Shown one piece after another: positions 1-7,880 of a DNA stretch of 62,552 nt. Position 1 is the stretch's first letter, and each line of letters starts with the position of its first letter. The position numbers and the translations under genes were made by a program. Under the pieces are notes generated by a model. The model was not told where the DNA came from. It saw only the letters and a program-made list of their open reading frames with translations, and searched no databases. Source of the DNA: Pseudobacteriovorax antillogorgiicola (lineage in GTDB: Bacteria; Bdellovibrionota_B; Oligoflexia; Oligoflexales; RGVZ01). The DNA lies in assembly GCA_945865565.1 (NCBI GenBank), contig CAMBEK010000009.1:1-62552 (forward strand), written 5' to 3'.

Positions 1-396
1 GTAGATGAAAAATGCGCAGAACCATCGAAGGCCAGTCGCTATATTCCCGCAGCGTTGCGCCGGGCTGTAGCGCAGCGGGATGGATACCGATGCAGCTATG
101 TTCCTCTTGTTACCTCCATTGACGGCGTTGACGGCGTTGACGGCGTTGACGGCGTTGACGGCGTTGAATTCAACGATGCCAACGTAAATGGCGCGGGAAA
201 AATGCTGATTGGAAATTCTGAGGCGAAGCGCTGTGAGGCCATCCACCGCCTTGAGTTTGATCACGTTACGCCGCGGGCGTTTGGAGGACAAAACACCTTG
301 GGGAATTTGCGCCTTCTGTGTCGCGCCCATAATAATTTGGCGGCGAAAGACGCGATGGGAAAAGAATTTATCGAATCGCAGTTTGCGCGAGGCTGA
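1..396 (+). CDS. HNH endonuclease, C-terminal part (5' truncated by window edge)
   Basis: This is the last 131 codons of an HNH nuclease gene; the reading frame is open from base 1, so the gene starts outside the window. The HNH fold is visible as LEFDHVTPRAFGG followed by NLRLLCRAHN, the usual Asp-His...Asn...His metal-binding arrangement. About nine in ten residues match the C-terminus of the complete paralogue at 42520-43815, which supports both the frame and the assignment. The main difference is an insertion of three extra DGV triplets caused by a 9-bp tandem repeat. A composite palindromic repeat begins 137 bases after the stop, as it does after the paralogue. The substrate and biological role of this family are unknown. 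Confidence 0.85.
   Translation, partial: VDEKCAEPSKASRYIPAALRRAVAQRDGYRCSYVPLVTSIDGVDGVDGVDGVDGVEFNDANVNGAGKMLIGNSEAKRCEAIHRLEFDHVTPRAFGGQNTLGNLRLLCRAHNNLAAKDAMGKEFIESQFARG
121..165 (+). repeat. 9-bp tandem repeat x5 inside HNH gene
   Basis: Five perfect copies of gacggcgtt encode (Asp-Gly-Val)x5 between the first Cys region and the HNH core. The paralogue at 42520-43815 has only two units (EGV-DGV) at the same place, so the copy number has changed since the genes duplicated. The unit length keeps the reading frame. Confidence 0.95.
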
Positions 397-532
397 CCCC
401 TGTGGATACTTCGGCAAAAGGCCGTCTAGTGGGGGGCCGCCTGATGAGGATCGAATGACCGCGCAGGATCGCGGAGGACCATCGGTTAAGGAACGAAAGA
501 TGGCGCAGAGTGCTCGTTGGGATGGGTAGGGG

Positions 533-639
533 GACTTTCCGCGGAAAGTCGAGAATCAGTCCTACTGAGACGAAGCCGAAAAATCCTGTTCCGCGGCGGA
601 GAAGAAAGGATTCTTCGGCCTTTGGCCTCAGAATGACGG
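533..639 (+). repeat. Composite palindromic repeat, copy 1
   Basis: It starts with the perfect 18-bp palindrome gactttccgcggaaagtc (533-550). Then come a small hairpin (TCAG, 5 bases, CTGA), a GC-rich hairpin (tccgc-g-gcgga), and a REP-like hairpin at 608-639 with arms ATTCT/AGAAT and GGCC/GGCC around TTT, ending in gacgg. Nearly the same ~105 bases recur inverted at 10633-10739 and directly at 43832-43935. The remaining non-coding bases between 397 and 532 show no gene. Confidence 0.85.
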
Positions 640-648
640 ATTAGGAAA

Positions 649-733
649 GGATTCTTCGCTGCGCTCAGGATGACGGGGTGTGGTTCAGGATGACTGGGGA
701 AGAGAGGATCCTTCGCTGCGCTCAGGATGACGG
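649..733 (+). repeat. REP-like hairpin cluster downstream of BCCP gene
   Basis: Two full hairpin units (649-676 and 706-733, core ggatccttcgctgcgctcag then gatgacgg) and one half unit (about 684-697) lie in the same orientation. The last unit ends 8 bases before the stop codon of the minus-strand BCCP gene, so transcripts of the carboxylase operon would run into it. A role in 3'-end stability or termination is possible but not shown. Confidence 0.8.
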
Positions 734-741
734 CGAGGAGA

Positions 742-1407
742 TCAGGCGGGCGGGGAGGCCTCAAGGCGCAGGAGTTCATCGCCCGAGGAGACGCTCGCTC
801 CGACCTTCACGGTGACGGATGTGATTTTCACACGAGCAGGGGCCAGGATGCGGTTTTCCATTTTCATGGCCTCGATCACAAGCAGCAGGGTGCCTTCTTC
901 GACGACCGTGCCTTCAGTGGCGCTGATGCTTAAAACTTTGCCTGTGATTTGAGAGCGCAAGACGGGACTTCGAAGCCCCTTGTCCTTGCGCTTGTTCTTA
1001 CTCCCACCATTTTCTGCGGATCCAGATGCTGCGCCCATTCCAGGAATGAATTTAGCTGCCGCAGCCTTGATGCTGCTCGACGTGCTGCTCGATGATTTCT
1101 CTCCACTAACCGCTGGTAAAAAACATTCGATGTCGCATGTGGCCTCTGCCTCGCCTGCGAACCTTGTGACGCGCATCGTGCGGACCGGAATAGAATGTTC
1201 GACCATGGAATGTTCGATCATGGTATGTTCGATTTTTGACGGATCCAGTGCCGACAAGCTTAAAACGGAATTCACACGGCTCCAGCGGGCCATATATCCA
1301 CGACCATCAACCGTGACATGAAAAGGCTGACCGTCGGCCAGATGATCAGGCATCTCGACCACGAGGGGCTCGGTACCTTTTTGATCCAGCTGGATTTGAA
1401 TTTTCAC
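742..1407 (-). CDS. Biotin carboxyl carrier protein of acyl-CoA carboxylase
   Basis: This 221-residue protein carries the biotin that shuttles CO2 between the carboxylase and carboxyltransferase subunits encoded just upstream. The C-terminal ~75 residues form a biotinyl domain with the canonical EAMKM motif, whose Lys is the biotinylation site. The N-terminal half is unlike AccB of E. coli and resembles the linker region of a split PccA-type alpha chain. It includes a Ser/Ala-rich stretch and the short repeat IEHTMIEHSMVEHSI made by a 15-bp tandem repeat. It is the last gene of a three-gene minus-strand operon, 49 bases after the biotin carboxylase. Whether the enzyme uses acetyl-, propionyl- or another acyl-CoA cannot be told. 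Confidence 0.88.
   Translation of the reverse strand: MKIQIQLDQKGTEPLVVEMPDHLADGQPFHVTVDGRGYMARWSRVNSVLSLSALDPSKIEHTMIEHSMVEHSIPVRTMRVTRFAGEAEATCDIECFLPAVSGEKSSSSTSSSIKAAAAKFIPGMGAASGSAENGGSKNKRKDKGLRSPVLRSQITGKVLSISATEGTVVEEGTLLLVIEAMKMENRILAPARVKITSVTVKVGASVSSGDELLRLEASPPA
1193..1237 (+). repeat. 15-bp tandem repeat x3 inside BCCP gene
   Basis: Units gaatgttcgaccatg, gaatgttcgatcatg and gtatgttcgattttt follow each other and encode, on the minus strand, the EH-x-M repeats of the carrier protein. It is in frame and lies outside the biotinyl domain. Confidence 0.85.
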
Positions 1408-1456
1408 GGTGTCTCCTGATGTCTTATGGCGACGCCCTCAAGGGTCGCGCAGAATT

Positions 1457-2998
1457 CTAGCTTCTGAAATTTCGCAGAGCGGCAAAGCGCGCCGCGTCCG
1501 CCCAACGGCTGCCAACCTCTTTGGATGCTTTTTCCTTTTGCGATGGCGTTGCGTCGGACGTCATCATGAATCCGATGGCGGCCAAGATGGCAGCCGCGTC
1601 ACTGCCAAGGTTGCTGGCTGAATTTCTCTCAAAAAAAGCGTCAAACCAGGACTGTTCTTCCTCGAGAAATTTCGTCGTCACGTCGCCTTTGATAAAGGCC
1701 GGGTGTTGGAGCAAGGCCTCATGAAACTTCGCAGTGGTGGGCACGCCCGATACCTGAAGTTCCGCGAGGCAGCGTTGAGCGCGCGCCATGACTTCCTCTC
1801 GCGTCGCACCCGTCACAATCATTTTCGCAACCATCGAGTCATACTCGGACGGGATGGTGTAGCCAGGATACATGTGGCTGTCGATCCGGACGTTTGGGCC
1901 AGCGGGAAATACCAGTTGTGCCACGCGGCCCGGGGCCGGAGCAAATCCCTTCGCCGGATCTTCTGCGTTGATGCGCAGTTCCATGGCGCAACCGCGAAGG
2001 ACAATGTCTTTTTGGGTGAAAGGCAATTTTTCGCCGCAGGCGACCAAAATCTGCTGACGGATCAAGTCCACGCCGGTGATGCTTTCCGTTACCGGGTGTT
2101 CGACTTGAATGCGCGTGTTCATCTCCATGAAGTAAATTTTTTCAGGAGAATCACAGATAAATTCAATGGTGCCGGCATTGCTGTAGCCCGCCGCCTTTGC
2201 GGCCTTCACGGCAGTGGCGCCAAGGGTGTCACGTTGGGCCTGATTTAAAAAGGGACTGGGGGCCTCTTCGACCAGTTTTTGATGGCGGCGTTGGATGGAA
2301 CAATCGCGCTCGAACAAGTGAACGCCGTTGCCATGTTCGTCAAACAAGACTTGAATTTCAATGTGGCGCGGGCGTTCTATGTAGCGCTCACAAAAAACAG
2401 CCGGGTTGCCAAACCAGGCCAGAGCCTCGCGCTGGCAAGCGGTCAAAGCTGGTGCGATTTCGTCATCGCGGCGGACGACGCGCATTCCACGGCCACCGCC
2501 GCCGGCAGCCGCCTTTAAAATTAGTGGGTAGCCAATCTGGCCGGCAATGGATTTGATTTCTTCGGGCGACTCAAGTGGTTGATCCGACCCGGGAACTACC
2601 GGAACTCCGGTTTTCTTCATCAGGGTTTTTGCGGCAATCTTGTCGCCCATGAGGCGCATGGCGGCTGGCGATGGACCAATGAACTTCGCCCCCGCGGCGG
2701 CGACGGCTTCTGCAAATTCAGCATTTTCAGACAGAAAACCATAGCCAGGGTGGACCGCGTCGGCGCCCGACGTTTTGATGGCCGCAACCAGTGCTGGCAC
2801 GTTCAAGTAGGTATCGGTGGACAGGCGTCCCGGCAAACGAATGGCCATGTCGGCCAGACGAACATGCATGCTGCTTTCATCGGCGTCGGAATATACGGCG
2901 ACGCTTTGAATGCCGAGTTCTTTTAAGGCGCGGATGACGCGAACCGCAATTTCGCCGCGGTTCGCGATCAGGACGCGTTTAAAGCGGGATGTTGCCAT
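1457..2998 (-). CDS. accC: Biotin carboxylase subunit of acyl-CoA carboxylase
   Basis: This 513-residue ATP-grasp enzyme carboxylates biotin with bicarbonate and ATP. The N-terminus [19 protein letters not shown] is the family signature. The glycine-rich ATP loop [12 protein letters not shown], the catalytic region [14 protein letters not shown] and the FAPAPGRV segment of the C-terminal domain are all present. It is longer than AccC (~450) but lacks the fused biotin domain of PccA, which is encoded separately downstream. I chose the ATG at 2998 because GGAG lies 7 bases before it; a longer reading frame would start at 3022. It overlaps the end of the carboxyltransferase gene by 20 bases, implying translational coupling. 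Confidence 0.92.
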   Translation of the reverse strand: MATSRFKRVLIANRGEIAVRVIRALKELGIQSVAVYSDADESSMHVRLADMAIRLPGRLSTDTYLNVPALVAAIKTSGADAVHPGYGFLSENAEFAEAVAAAGAKFIGPSPAAMRLMGDKIAAKTLMKKTGVPVVPGSDQPLESPEEIKSIAGQIGYPLILKAAAGGGGRGMRVVRRDDEIAPALTACQREALAWFGNPAVFCERYIERPRHIEIQVLFDEHGNGVHLFERDCSIQRRHQKLVEEAPSPFLNQAQRDTLGATAVKAAKAAGYSNAGTIEFICDSPEKIYFMEMNTRIQVEHPVTESITGVDLIRQQILVACGEKLPFTQKDIVLRGCAMELRINAEDPAKGFAPAPGRVAQLVFPAGPNVRIDSHMYPGYTIPSEYDSMVAKMIVTGATREEVMARAQRCLAELQVSGVPTTAKFHEALLQHPAFIKGDVTTKFLEEEQSWFDAFFERNSASNLGSDAAAILAAIGFMMTSDATPSQKEKASKEVGSRWADAARFAALRNFRS

Positions 2999-4610
2999 GC
3001 TTGCGCTCCGGTCCCCGTTCACGTTTGCCGCGACAGGCCCGCAAGCCTGCGATGATTTGCCCGCGGGTTTCTTCGGGCAGAATCACGGCGTCGATGTAGC
3101 CTTTGGCGGCTGCAATATAAGGGTTGGCAAATTTTTCCGCGTATTCCTGCGCAAGTTCCTGGCGGCGCGCGTCGGGATTTTTTGCTGCAGTGATCTCGCC
3201 ACGGAAGATGATGTTGCAGGCCCCTTGGGCGCCCATCACGGCAATTTCAGCGGTCGGCCAAGCTAGATTAACATCGGCGCCAATGTGCTTGCTGCTCATG
3301 ACGTCGTAGGCGCCGCCGTAAGCCTTGCGGGTGATCACCGTCAACTTCGGAACGGTGGCCTCGCAGTACGCGTAAAGAAGTTTCGCGCCGTGGCGGATGA
3401 TTCCATTTTTCTCCTGGTCGCTGCCCGGAAGAAATCCAGGGACATCGACCAGCGTCACAACGGGGATGTTGAAGGCGTCGCAAAACCGGACAAACCGCGC
3501 GCCCTTCACCGAACTGTTGATGTCCAGCACGCCGGCCAGATGGGCGGGGTTGTTGGCGACGATGCCAACCACTTGACCTTCAAATCGTCCGAAGCCCGTA
3601 ATGATATGCGGCGCGAAATTCTTTTTTATTTCAGTGAAAGATTCCGGATCGACGATTCCGTGAATCACTTCCAGCATCGAGTAAGGTTGATTCGGGTTTG
3701 CAGGGATCACGCTGGCAAGTTTCTTTGCGTTGGCCTCGATCTGGCTGTGCCATTCTGGATTTTCTGATGGTGACGGTGTCGCGGTCACGGGCGAGCCATC
3801 CAGATTGTTTGACGGCAAATAGGCCAGGAAATGACGAATTCCTTCCAGTGCCTCGGCGTCATTTGAATACTGCCCATCGGCCACGCCACTTAGCGCCGTG
3901 TGCGTGTGGGCGCCGCCAAGATCATCAAACGAGATCTGTTCGCCGGTGACGGTCTTGATGACGTCCGGGCCAGTGATAAACATGTGGCTGGTTTGATCCA
4001 CCATGAAAACAAAGTCGGTCATGGCGGGTGAGTAAACGGCACCACCGGCACAGGGGCCCATGATGACCGAGATCTGCGGAATGACGCCCGACGATTTTAC
4101 GTTGCGCAGGAATATTTCAGCGTATCCGCCCAGGCTTGCGACGCCTTCTTGGATCCTGGCGCCACCCGAGTCGTTGATGCCGATCACAGGAGCGCCGTTC
4201 TTGACGGCGAGGTCCATGATCTTGCAAACCTTGCGCGACACGGTGGCCGACAGGCTGCCGCCAAAGACGGTGAAGTCCTGGGAGAAAACGTAAATCACCC
4301 GGCCCTGGACGGTGCCGTGGCCAGTGACGACGCCGTCCCCAAGGATCTTTTTTTCGTCCATGCCAAAATCCTGGCAATCGTGAGTGGCAAAGGCGTCGAG
4401 TTCAACAAAGCTGCCGGCATCGAGCAGGACTTCAATCCTTTCGCGTGCGGTCAACTTGCCCTTGCTGCGATGGGCTGCCAGACGTTCCGGGCCGCCGCCC
4501 ATGCGTGATTCTTCGCGCATGGAAAGGAGTCTTGCGCGTGGGTCGAGCTTATTGTGATCTTTCGGGAGATCCGGATTGCCTTTTGCTTTCGACATCGTTT
4601 CGTTTGCCAT
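2979..4610 (-). CDS. pccB: Acyl-CoA (propionyl/acetyl-CoA) carboxylase carboxyltransferase subunit
   Basis: This 543-residue protein transfers the carboxyl group from biotin to an acyl-CoA. It contains both crotonase-like halves of a PccB-type subunit. The N-terminal half has [18 protein letters not shown] and [15 protein letters not shown]; the C-terminal half has [24 protein letters not shown] and [14 protein letters not shown]. It is the first gene of the three-gene carboxylase operon. The ATG at 4610 has AGGGA about 10 bases upstream. Length and motifs favour PccB over the split AccA/AccD type, so propionyl-CoA (methylmalonyl-CoA production) is the likelier substrate, but the specificity residue was not resolved. 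Confidence 0.92.
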   Translation of the reverse strand: MANETMSKAKGNPDLPKDHNKLDPRARLLSMREESRMGGGPERLAAHRSKGKLTARERIEVLLDAGSFVELDAFATHDCQDFGMDEKKILGDGVVTGHGTVQGRVIYVFSQDFTVFGGSLSATVSRKVCKIMDLAVKNGAPVIGINDSGGARIQEGVASLGGYAEIFLRNVKSSGVIPQISVIMGPCAGGAVYSPAMTDFVFMVDQTSHMFITGPDVIKTVTGEQISFDDLGGAHTHTALSGVADGQYSNDAEALEGIRHFLAYLPSNNLDGSPVTATPSPSENPEWHSQIEANAKKLASVIPANPNQPYSMLEVIHGIVDPESFTEIKKNFAPHIITGFGRFEGQVVGIVANNPAHLAGVLDINSSVKGARFVRFCDAFNIPVVTLVDVPGFLPGSDQEKNGIIRHGAKLLYAYCEATVPKLTVITRKAYGGAYDVMSSKHIGADVNLAWPTAEIAVMGAQGACNIIFRGEITAAKNPDARRQELAQEYAEKFANPYIAAAKGYIDAVILPEETRGQIIAGLRACRGKRERGPERKHGNIPL

Positions 4611-4650
4611 GGGCTGTATCCCTATATGTAGAGCACAAGAAACAAGAGGA

Positions 4651-5421
4651 TCAGTCGAGCACCAATCGGCCCGGGTAGTCGCGCCAGAAGTCTTGAGTCA
4701 AAGCCCGTTTTATTGGTTCATTCCAGTCGGGGGCTTTCAAATTGGCAGATTTCTCCGGTAAGGCCCTTGCCGTTTCGATCCCGCTTTTGCTGCGTGCCCA
4801 AATTAATTTTCCCGTGGACGTATCAACGAGCCACATTGAAAAATGGACCGATCGAGACAGGGCGATCAATCCGCGGTCGTTGCCGCGATTGTCGGCAGCA
4901 GCGACCAGAATCGGAATCAAGACTGCGTCGGCGTGCTTTTGCACGTCGCTGAACCGGGCAAGCCACATTTGCCAGGCGGCGTTGCCCTGAAGTGCGTCGG
5001 CATAAAGGTCCGCCACTCCGGAGCACATTGGTTTATCCCTGGTGATGCAACGAGGCTTTGAAGTCGCGTCCAAAACGATTCCGAATCCTTCGGAAATCGC
5101 CGTCGGCCATTTGGCCTGGTCGAGAAGTTTGTCGACGACCTTTGGGGAAAATCCGCGCATGTAGGGTTGCGCGCGAAATCCATCCATCACCGATTCGTCC
5201 ATCCTATCGCATAAGATTTTGCGATCGGCGGGAGTGAGTTCGACGTAGCGCCAGGTTTGGCAGGGCAAGACCGCGGTTCGGGCCGGGATGTGGCTGGCAA
5301 ATTCCTGCTGTAGGCCCTCAGAGGTTTTTTGATAGAGCGGGATGCAGGATGCTACAGGCAGTAGAGGCAATAGAGCCAGGGCGACTAGCAATGCAGCTCG
5401 AATGTTGCGAAGTGCGCTCAC
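4651..5421 (-). CDS. Lipoprotein of unknown function
   Basis: This 256-residue predicted lipoprotein has a signal peptide whose lipobox is LPVASC. I place the start at the GTG at 5421, which overlaps the stop of trmH in a GTGA junction. A longer frame to 5499 would put 26 extra polar residues before the signal peptide. The mature part contains the segments [17 protein letters not shown] and [22 protein letters not shown]. These suggest a soluble domain of the kind seen in small envelope lipoproteins of myxobacteria and leptospires, but I do not recognise a defined family. It is co-transcribed downstream of trmH. Confidence 0.8.
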   Translation of the reverse strand: MSALRNIRAALLVALALLPLLPVASCIPLYQKTSEGLQQEFASHIPARTAVLPCQTWRYVELTPADRKILCDRMDESVMDGFRAQPYMRGFSPKVVDKLLDQAKWPTAISEGFGIVLDATSKPRCITRDKPMCSGVADLYADALQGNAAWQMWLARFSDVQKHADAVLIPILVAAADNRGNDRGLIALSRSVHFSMWLVDTSTGKLIWARSKSGIETARALPEKSANLKAPDWNEPIKRALTQDFWRDYPGRLVLD

Positions 5422-6101
5422 TGATTTTTCCGCTGATTTCTTTGGTGGCGAAGGTGTTCCAGTTGGCCTTCCCAGGAACGCAGTTGCTGACACGCCCACG
5501 ATGACAACAGCGCAATGCGCTGACGCTCGGGCAACAGGTAACGCTCGTCGCCCAGTTCAAGGCGGGCCTTGCGCGTCAACTGGCTCAAGGTGACGGCGGC
5601 AGACACTGAAATATTCAGGCTCTCGACCAGTCCGACCATGGGAATCGAAAACGGAATGTCGATGTGCTCGCGCCATTCTTTTGCGACCCCTTCGTGTTCG
5701 TTGCCAAATACAACGGCAATGGGACGATCGACGGGCAGGTCAAACATCGATATTTTTGCGTCTGGATATCCAGCGGCCAGGACAAAACCCTGATTGCGCA
5801 AGTCCGCAACACATCCCGCAATGGTGTCGTGCTTTTGAATTTGCAACCATTCGGCGACGCCTTTTGCGACGGTGGACGGCTCAAATTTTTCCTTCAGGCA
5901 AACCACGTCGACACGCGCCACACCAAAGGCTTCTGCCGATCGCAAACACGCCGATATGTTGTGCGGATGATGGATGTCCTGGACCACGAGCCGGATTTGG
6001 CCCGTGCGGTTTTCAGCCGCGCGGACGAGGCGCGCACGCCGCGACTCGGTCATGGACGGGGAGAGCAGTTCCCAGGCGTCTTCCGGGTACTCAGCGGTCA
6101 T
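5418..6101 (-). CDS. trmH: tRNA (guanosine-2'-O-)-methyltransferase TrmH (SpoU family)
   Basis: This 227-residue SPOUT-class methyltransferase is expected to methylate the 2'-OH of G18 in the D-loop of tRNAs using S-adenosylmethionine. All three SpoU motifs are present: motif 1 DIHHPHNISACLRSAEAFGV, motif 2 VVFGNEHEGV and motif 3 MVGLVESLNISVSAAVTL. The C-terminal basic tail [10 protein letters not shown] resembles the extension of classical TrmH rather than RlmB. The start at 6101 has GAGG 8 bases upstream and lies 3 bases after the upstream coiled-coil gene. Its stop overlaps the start of the following lipoprotein gene, so three genes form one transcription unit. Confidence 0.87.
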   Translation of the reverse strand: MTAEYPEDAWELLSPSMTESRRARLVRAAENRTGQIRLVVQDIHHPHNISACLRSAEAFGVARVDVVCLKEKFEPSTVAKGVAEWLQIQKHDTIAGCVADLRNQGFVLAAGYPDAKISMFDLPVDRPIAVVFGNEHEGVAKEWREHIDIPFSIPMVGLVESLNISVSAAVTLSQLTRKARLELGDERYLLPERQRIALLSSWACQQLRSWEGQLEHLRHQRNQRKNQ

Positions 6102-6104
6102 GGA

Positions 6105-6947
6105 TTAAGCCTCGGATCCGGCGGTGACGTTTTCATGTTGCTCAGTCCGCTCTGGACTCGATGGAAATTGCTCGTGATCGACTTCGACCAGCGACTTTCC
6201 AATGGAGGCGAGGGCACCACCGACGAGCTCCCCAAGGGACATCTTTTTGATGTGCTCGGCGGGCAGGATGGCTTGGTGGTTCAAAGTCCACGTGGACAAG
6301 TCTTTTAGGGCATGTTCCCAGTTGGTGCTGCGCTCTTCGGCCATGATCTTCAGGCTGCGCATGCTCTGGTACAGGCGCTCCAACTGGGTGTTGCGGCGCC
6401 TGGTCTTGTGCATGGTTTCGAGTTCATTGGCGACGGCAGCCTTGACGGCTGTCAGTTCTGCCTGGGTGCGGGCCAGATTTTGCGCCAAAGACGACGCCCG
6501 TTCCTGAGCGGCTTTCAGTTCGCTGGTTAAACCGAGGTCGGCCACGGCTTGGGCATCGGTGGCACGATTTTTAAGGGATTCAATTTGCGCATTGGACGTT
6601 TCCAATTGCGTGATGAACTGATGGCGCTCCTGGGACAGTCGCTCTTTGCTGCGACGTGATTCTGTTTCCAGGATCTGCATCTTCTCAAGAATCTCAGCCA
6701 AATCGCGCCTGGCAGTATCGGCATCGCTGCGGGCCGTTGCCGCACCCGTGCGCAATTGCTTTAACTCCTCAAACTGGTTGCGAGCCGTTTCGCTGAGGCG
6801 CAGGTTTTCCCGGCGAATGTTGTCAAAGGTTGTGGCTGTTTCGACCAGCAACGTGTAATTCGCCGTGGCCTTGCGCCACATGTAAAAGGCCAAAATTCCA
6901 ACAAGTCCGGTGCAGGTAAACGCCAACAAGGAAATCGGTGTGATCAT
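6105..6947 (-). CDS. Membrane-anchored coiled-coil protein
   Basis: This 280-residue protein has one N-terminal membrane segment (about residues 4-22, LLAFTCTGLVGILAFYMW). A long Gln/Glu/Arg/Ala-rich region with strong heptad character follows from about residue 30 to 200. The C-terminal ~60 residues include a conserved-looking stretch KKMSLGELVGGALASIGKSLVEV. No enzymatic motif is visible. It is the first gene of the unit with trmH and the lipoprotein. A structural or scaffolding role at the inner membrane is a guess from architecture only. Confidence 0.8.
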   Translation of the reverse strand: MITPISLLAFTCTGLVGILAFYMWRKATANYTLLVETATTFDNIRRENLRLSETARNQFEELKQLRTGAATARSDADTARRDLAEILEKMQILETESRRSKERLSQERHQFITQLETSNAQIESLKNRATDAQAVADLGLTSELKAAQERASSLAQNLARTQAELTAVKAAVANELETMHKTRRRNTQLERLYQSMRSLKIMAEERSTNWEHALKDLSTWTLNHQAILPAEHIKKMSLGELVGGALASIGKSLVEVDHEQFPSSPERTEQHENVTAGSEA

Positions 6948-6991
6948 GCTAAAAGTACTCCCATGGAGGAGGGGATTTCAGGGACTTAATC

Positions 6992-7765
6992 TCAATATCT
7001 GAAATGCTTGATGGTTTCCCCTTGGACCCCTATTTCTGTCATGGCTTGGATGCCAATTTCAAGGTGCAAGTCCACGTAATTGGCCGTGACACTGCGGTCG
7101 CTGTCCTCGGTCTTGACGCCTTCGGGGGTCATTGGCACGTCGGACACCAGCAGCAAGGCACCCCGGGCGATCTCGTTGACGAGGCCGACCGAGAAAAGGG
7201 TCGCCGTTTCCATGTCGATGCCGATGACCCGCAATTCCTTGAGCCTTTCACGGAACACGGAATCGTGTTCCCAGACCCGGCGGTTGGTCGTGTAAATGAC
7301 TCCCGTCCGGTACTCGAGGCCCGCGTCGACAATTTTTTCTGAGACAAATTTATGCAGTTTGAAGGACGGCATGGCAGGGACTTCCGGCGGAACGTAGTCG
7401 TTCGACGTGCCCTCGCCACGAATGGCAGCCATGGGAAGGATGAAATGTCCGATTTCCGTTGATTTCTTTACGCCGCCGCATTTGCCAAGGAAAAGAACGC
7501 CTTCCGGCTTTACGGCCGTCAGCAAATCCATGATGGTCGCCGCATTGGCAGATCCGATTCCGAAGTTGATGATGGTCAGGCCGTCGCGATTTGTGGCCGT
7601 CTGCATGGGGCGGTCCTTGCCGCGCATGGGCACATCAAACCGCTTGGCGAATTTTTCCACATAGTTGTGAAAGTTGGTCAAGAGGATGTACTTGCCAAAT
7701 TCCTCGAGTGGGGTTCCGGTGTAGCGAGGCAGCCAGTTTTTTACGATTACGTCTTTATCGTGCAT
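6992..7765 (-). CDS. AMP nucleosidase (phosphorylase superfamily)
   Basis: This 257-residue enzyme is predicted to cleave AMP to adenine and ribose 5-phosphate. It belongs to the PNP/UDP phosphorylase fold. Visible are the Gly-rich core INFGIGSANAATIMDLL, the LFLGKCGGVK segment and VIGIDMETATLFSVG, the Glu-containing purine-site motif of the superfamily. The N-terminal PLEEFGKYILLTNFHNYVEKF is typical of the short AMP nucleosidase form. I chose the ATG at 7765 because GGAAGGGA lies 5 bases upstream; a frame extension to 7807 has no good ribosome site. Other phosphorylase specificities cannot be ruled out. It may share a transcript with the coiled-coil gene 44 bases downstream. Confidence 0.82.
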   Translation of the reverse strand: MHDKDVIVKNWLPRYTGTPLEEFGKYILLTNFHNYVEKFAKRFDVPMRGKDRPMQTATNRDGLTIINFGIGSANAATIMDLLTAVKPEGVLFLGKCGGVKKSTEIGHFILPMAAIRGEGTSNDYVPPEVPAMPSFKLHKFVSEKIVDAGLEYRTGVIYTTNRRVWEHDSVFRERLKELRVIGIDMETATLFSVGLVNEIARGALLLVSDVPMTPEGVKTEDSDRSVTANYVDLHLEIGIQAMTEIGVQGETIKHFRY

Positions 7766-7880
7766 GGATTCCCTTCCGTATTGTGGAAGTCTGAGAACTT
7801 TCGACATATAGTATCACGATATCAGATATTTCAATGCGGTCATTGATGTTGGGCAACGATCTTAGGCGACGAGGTTCCTT

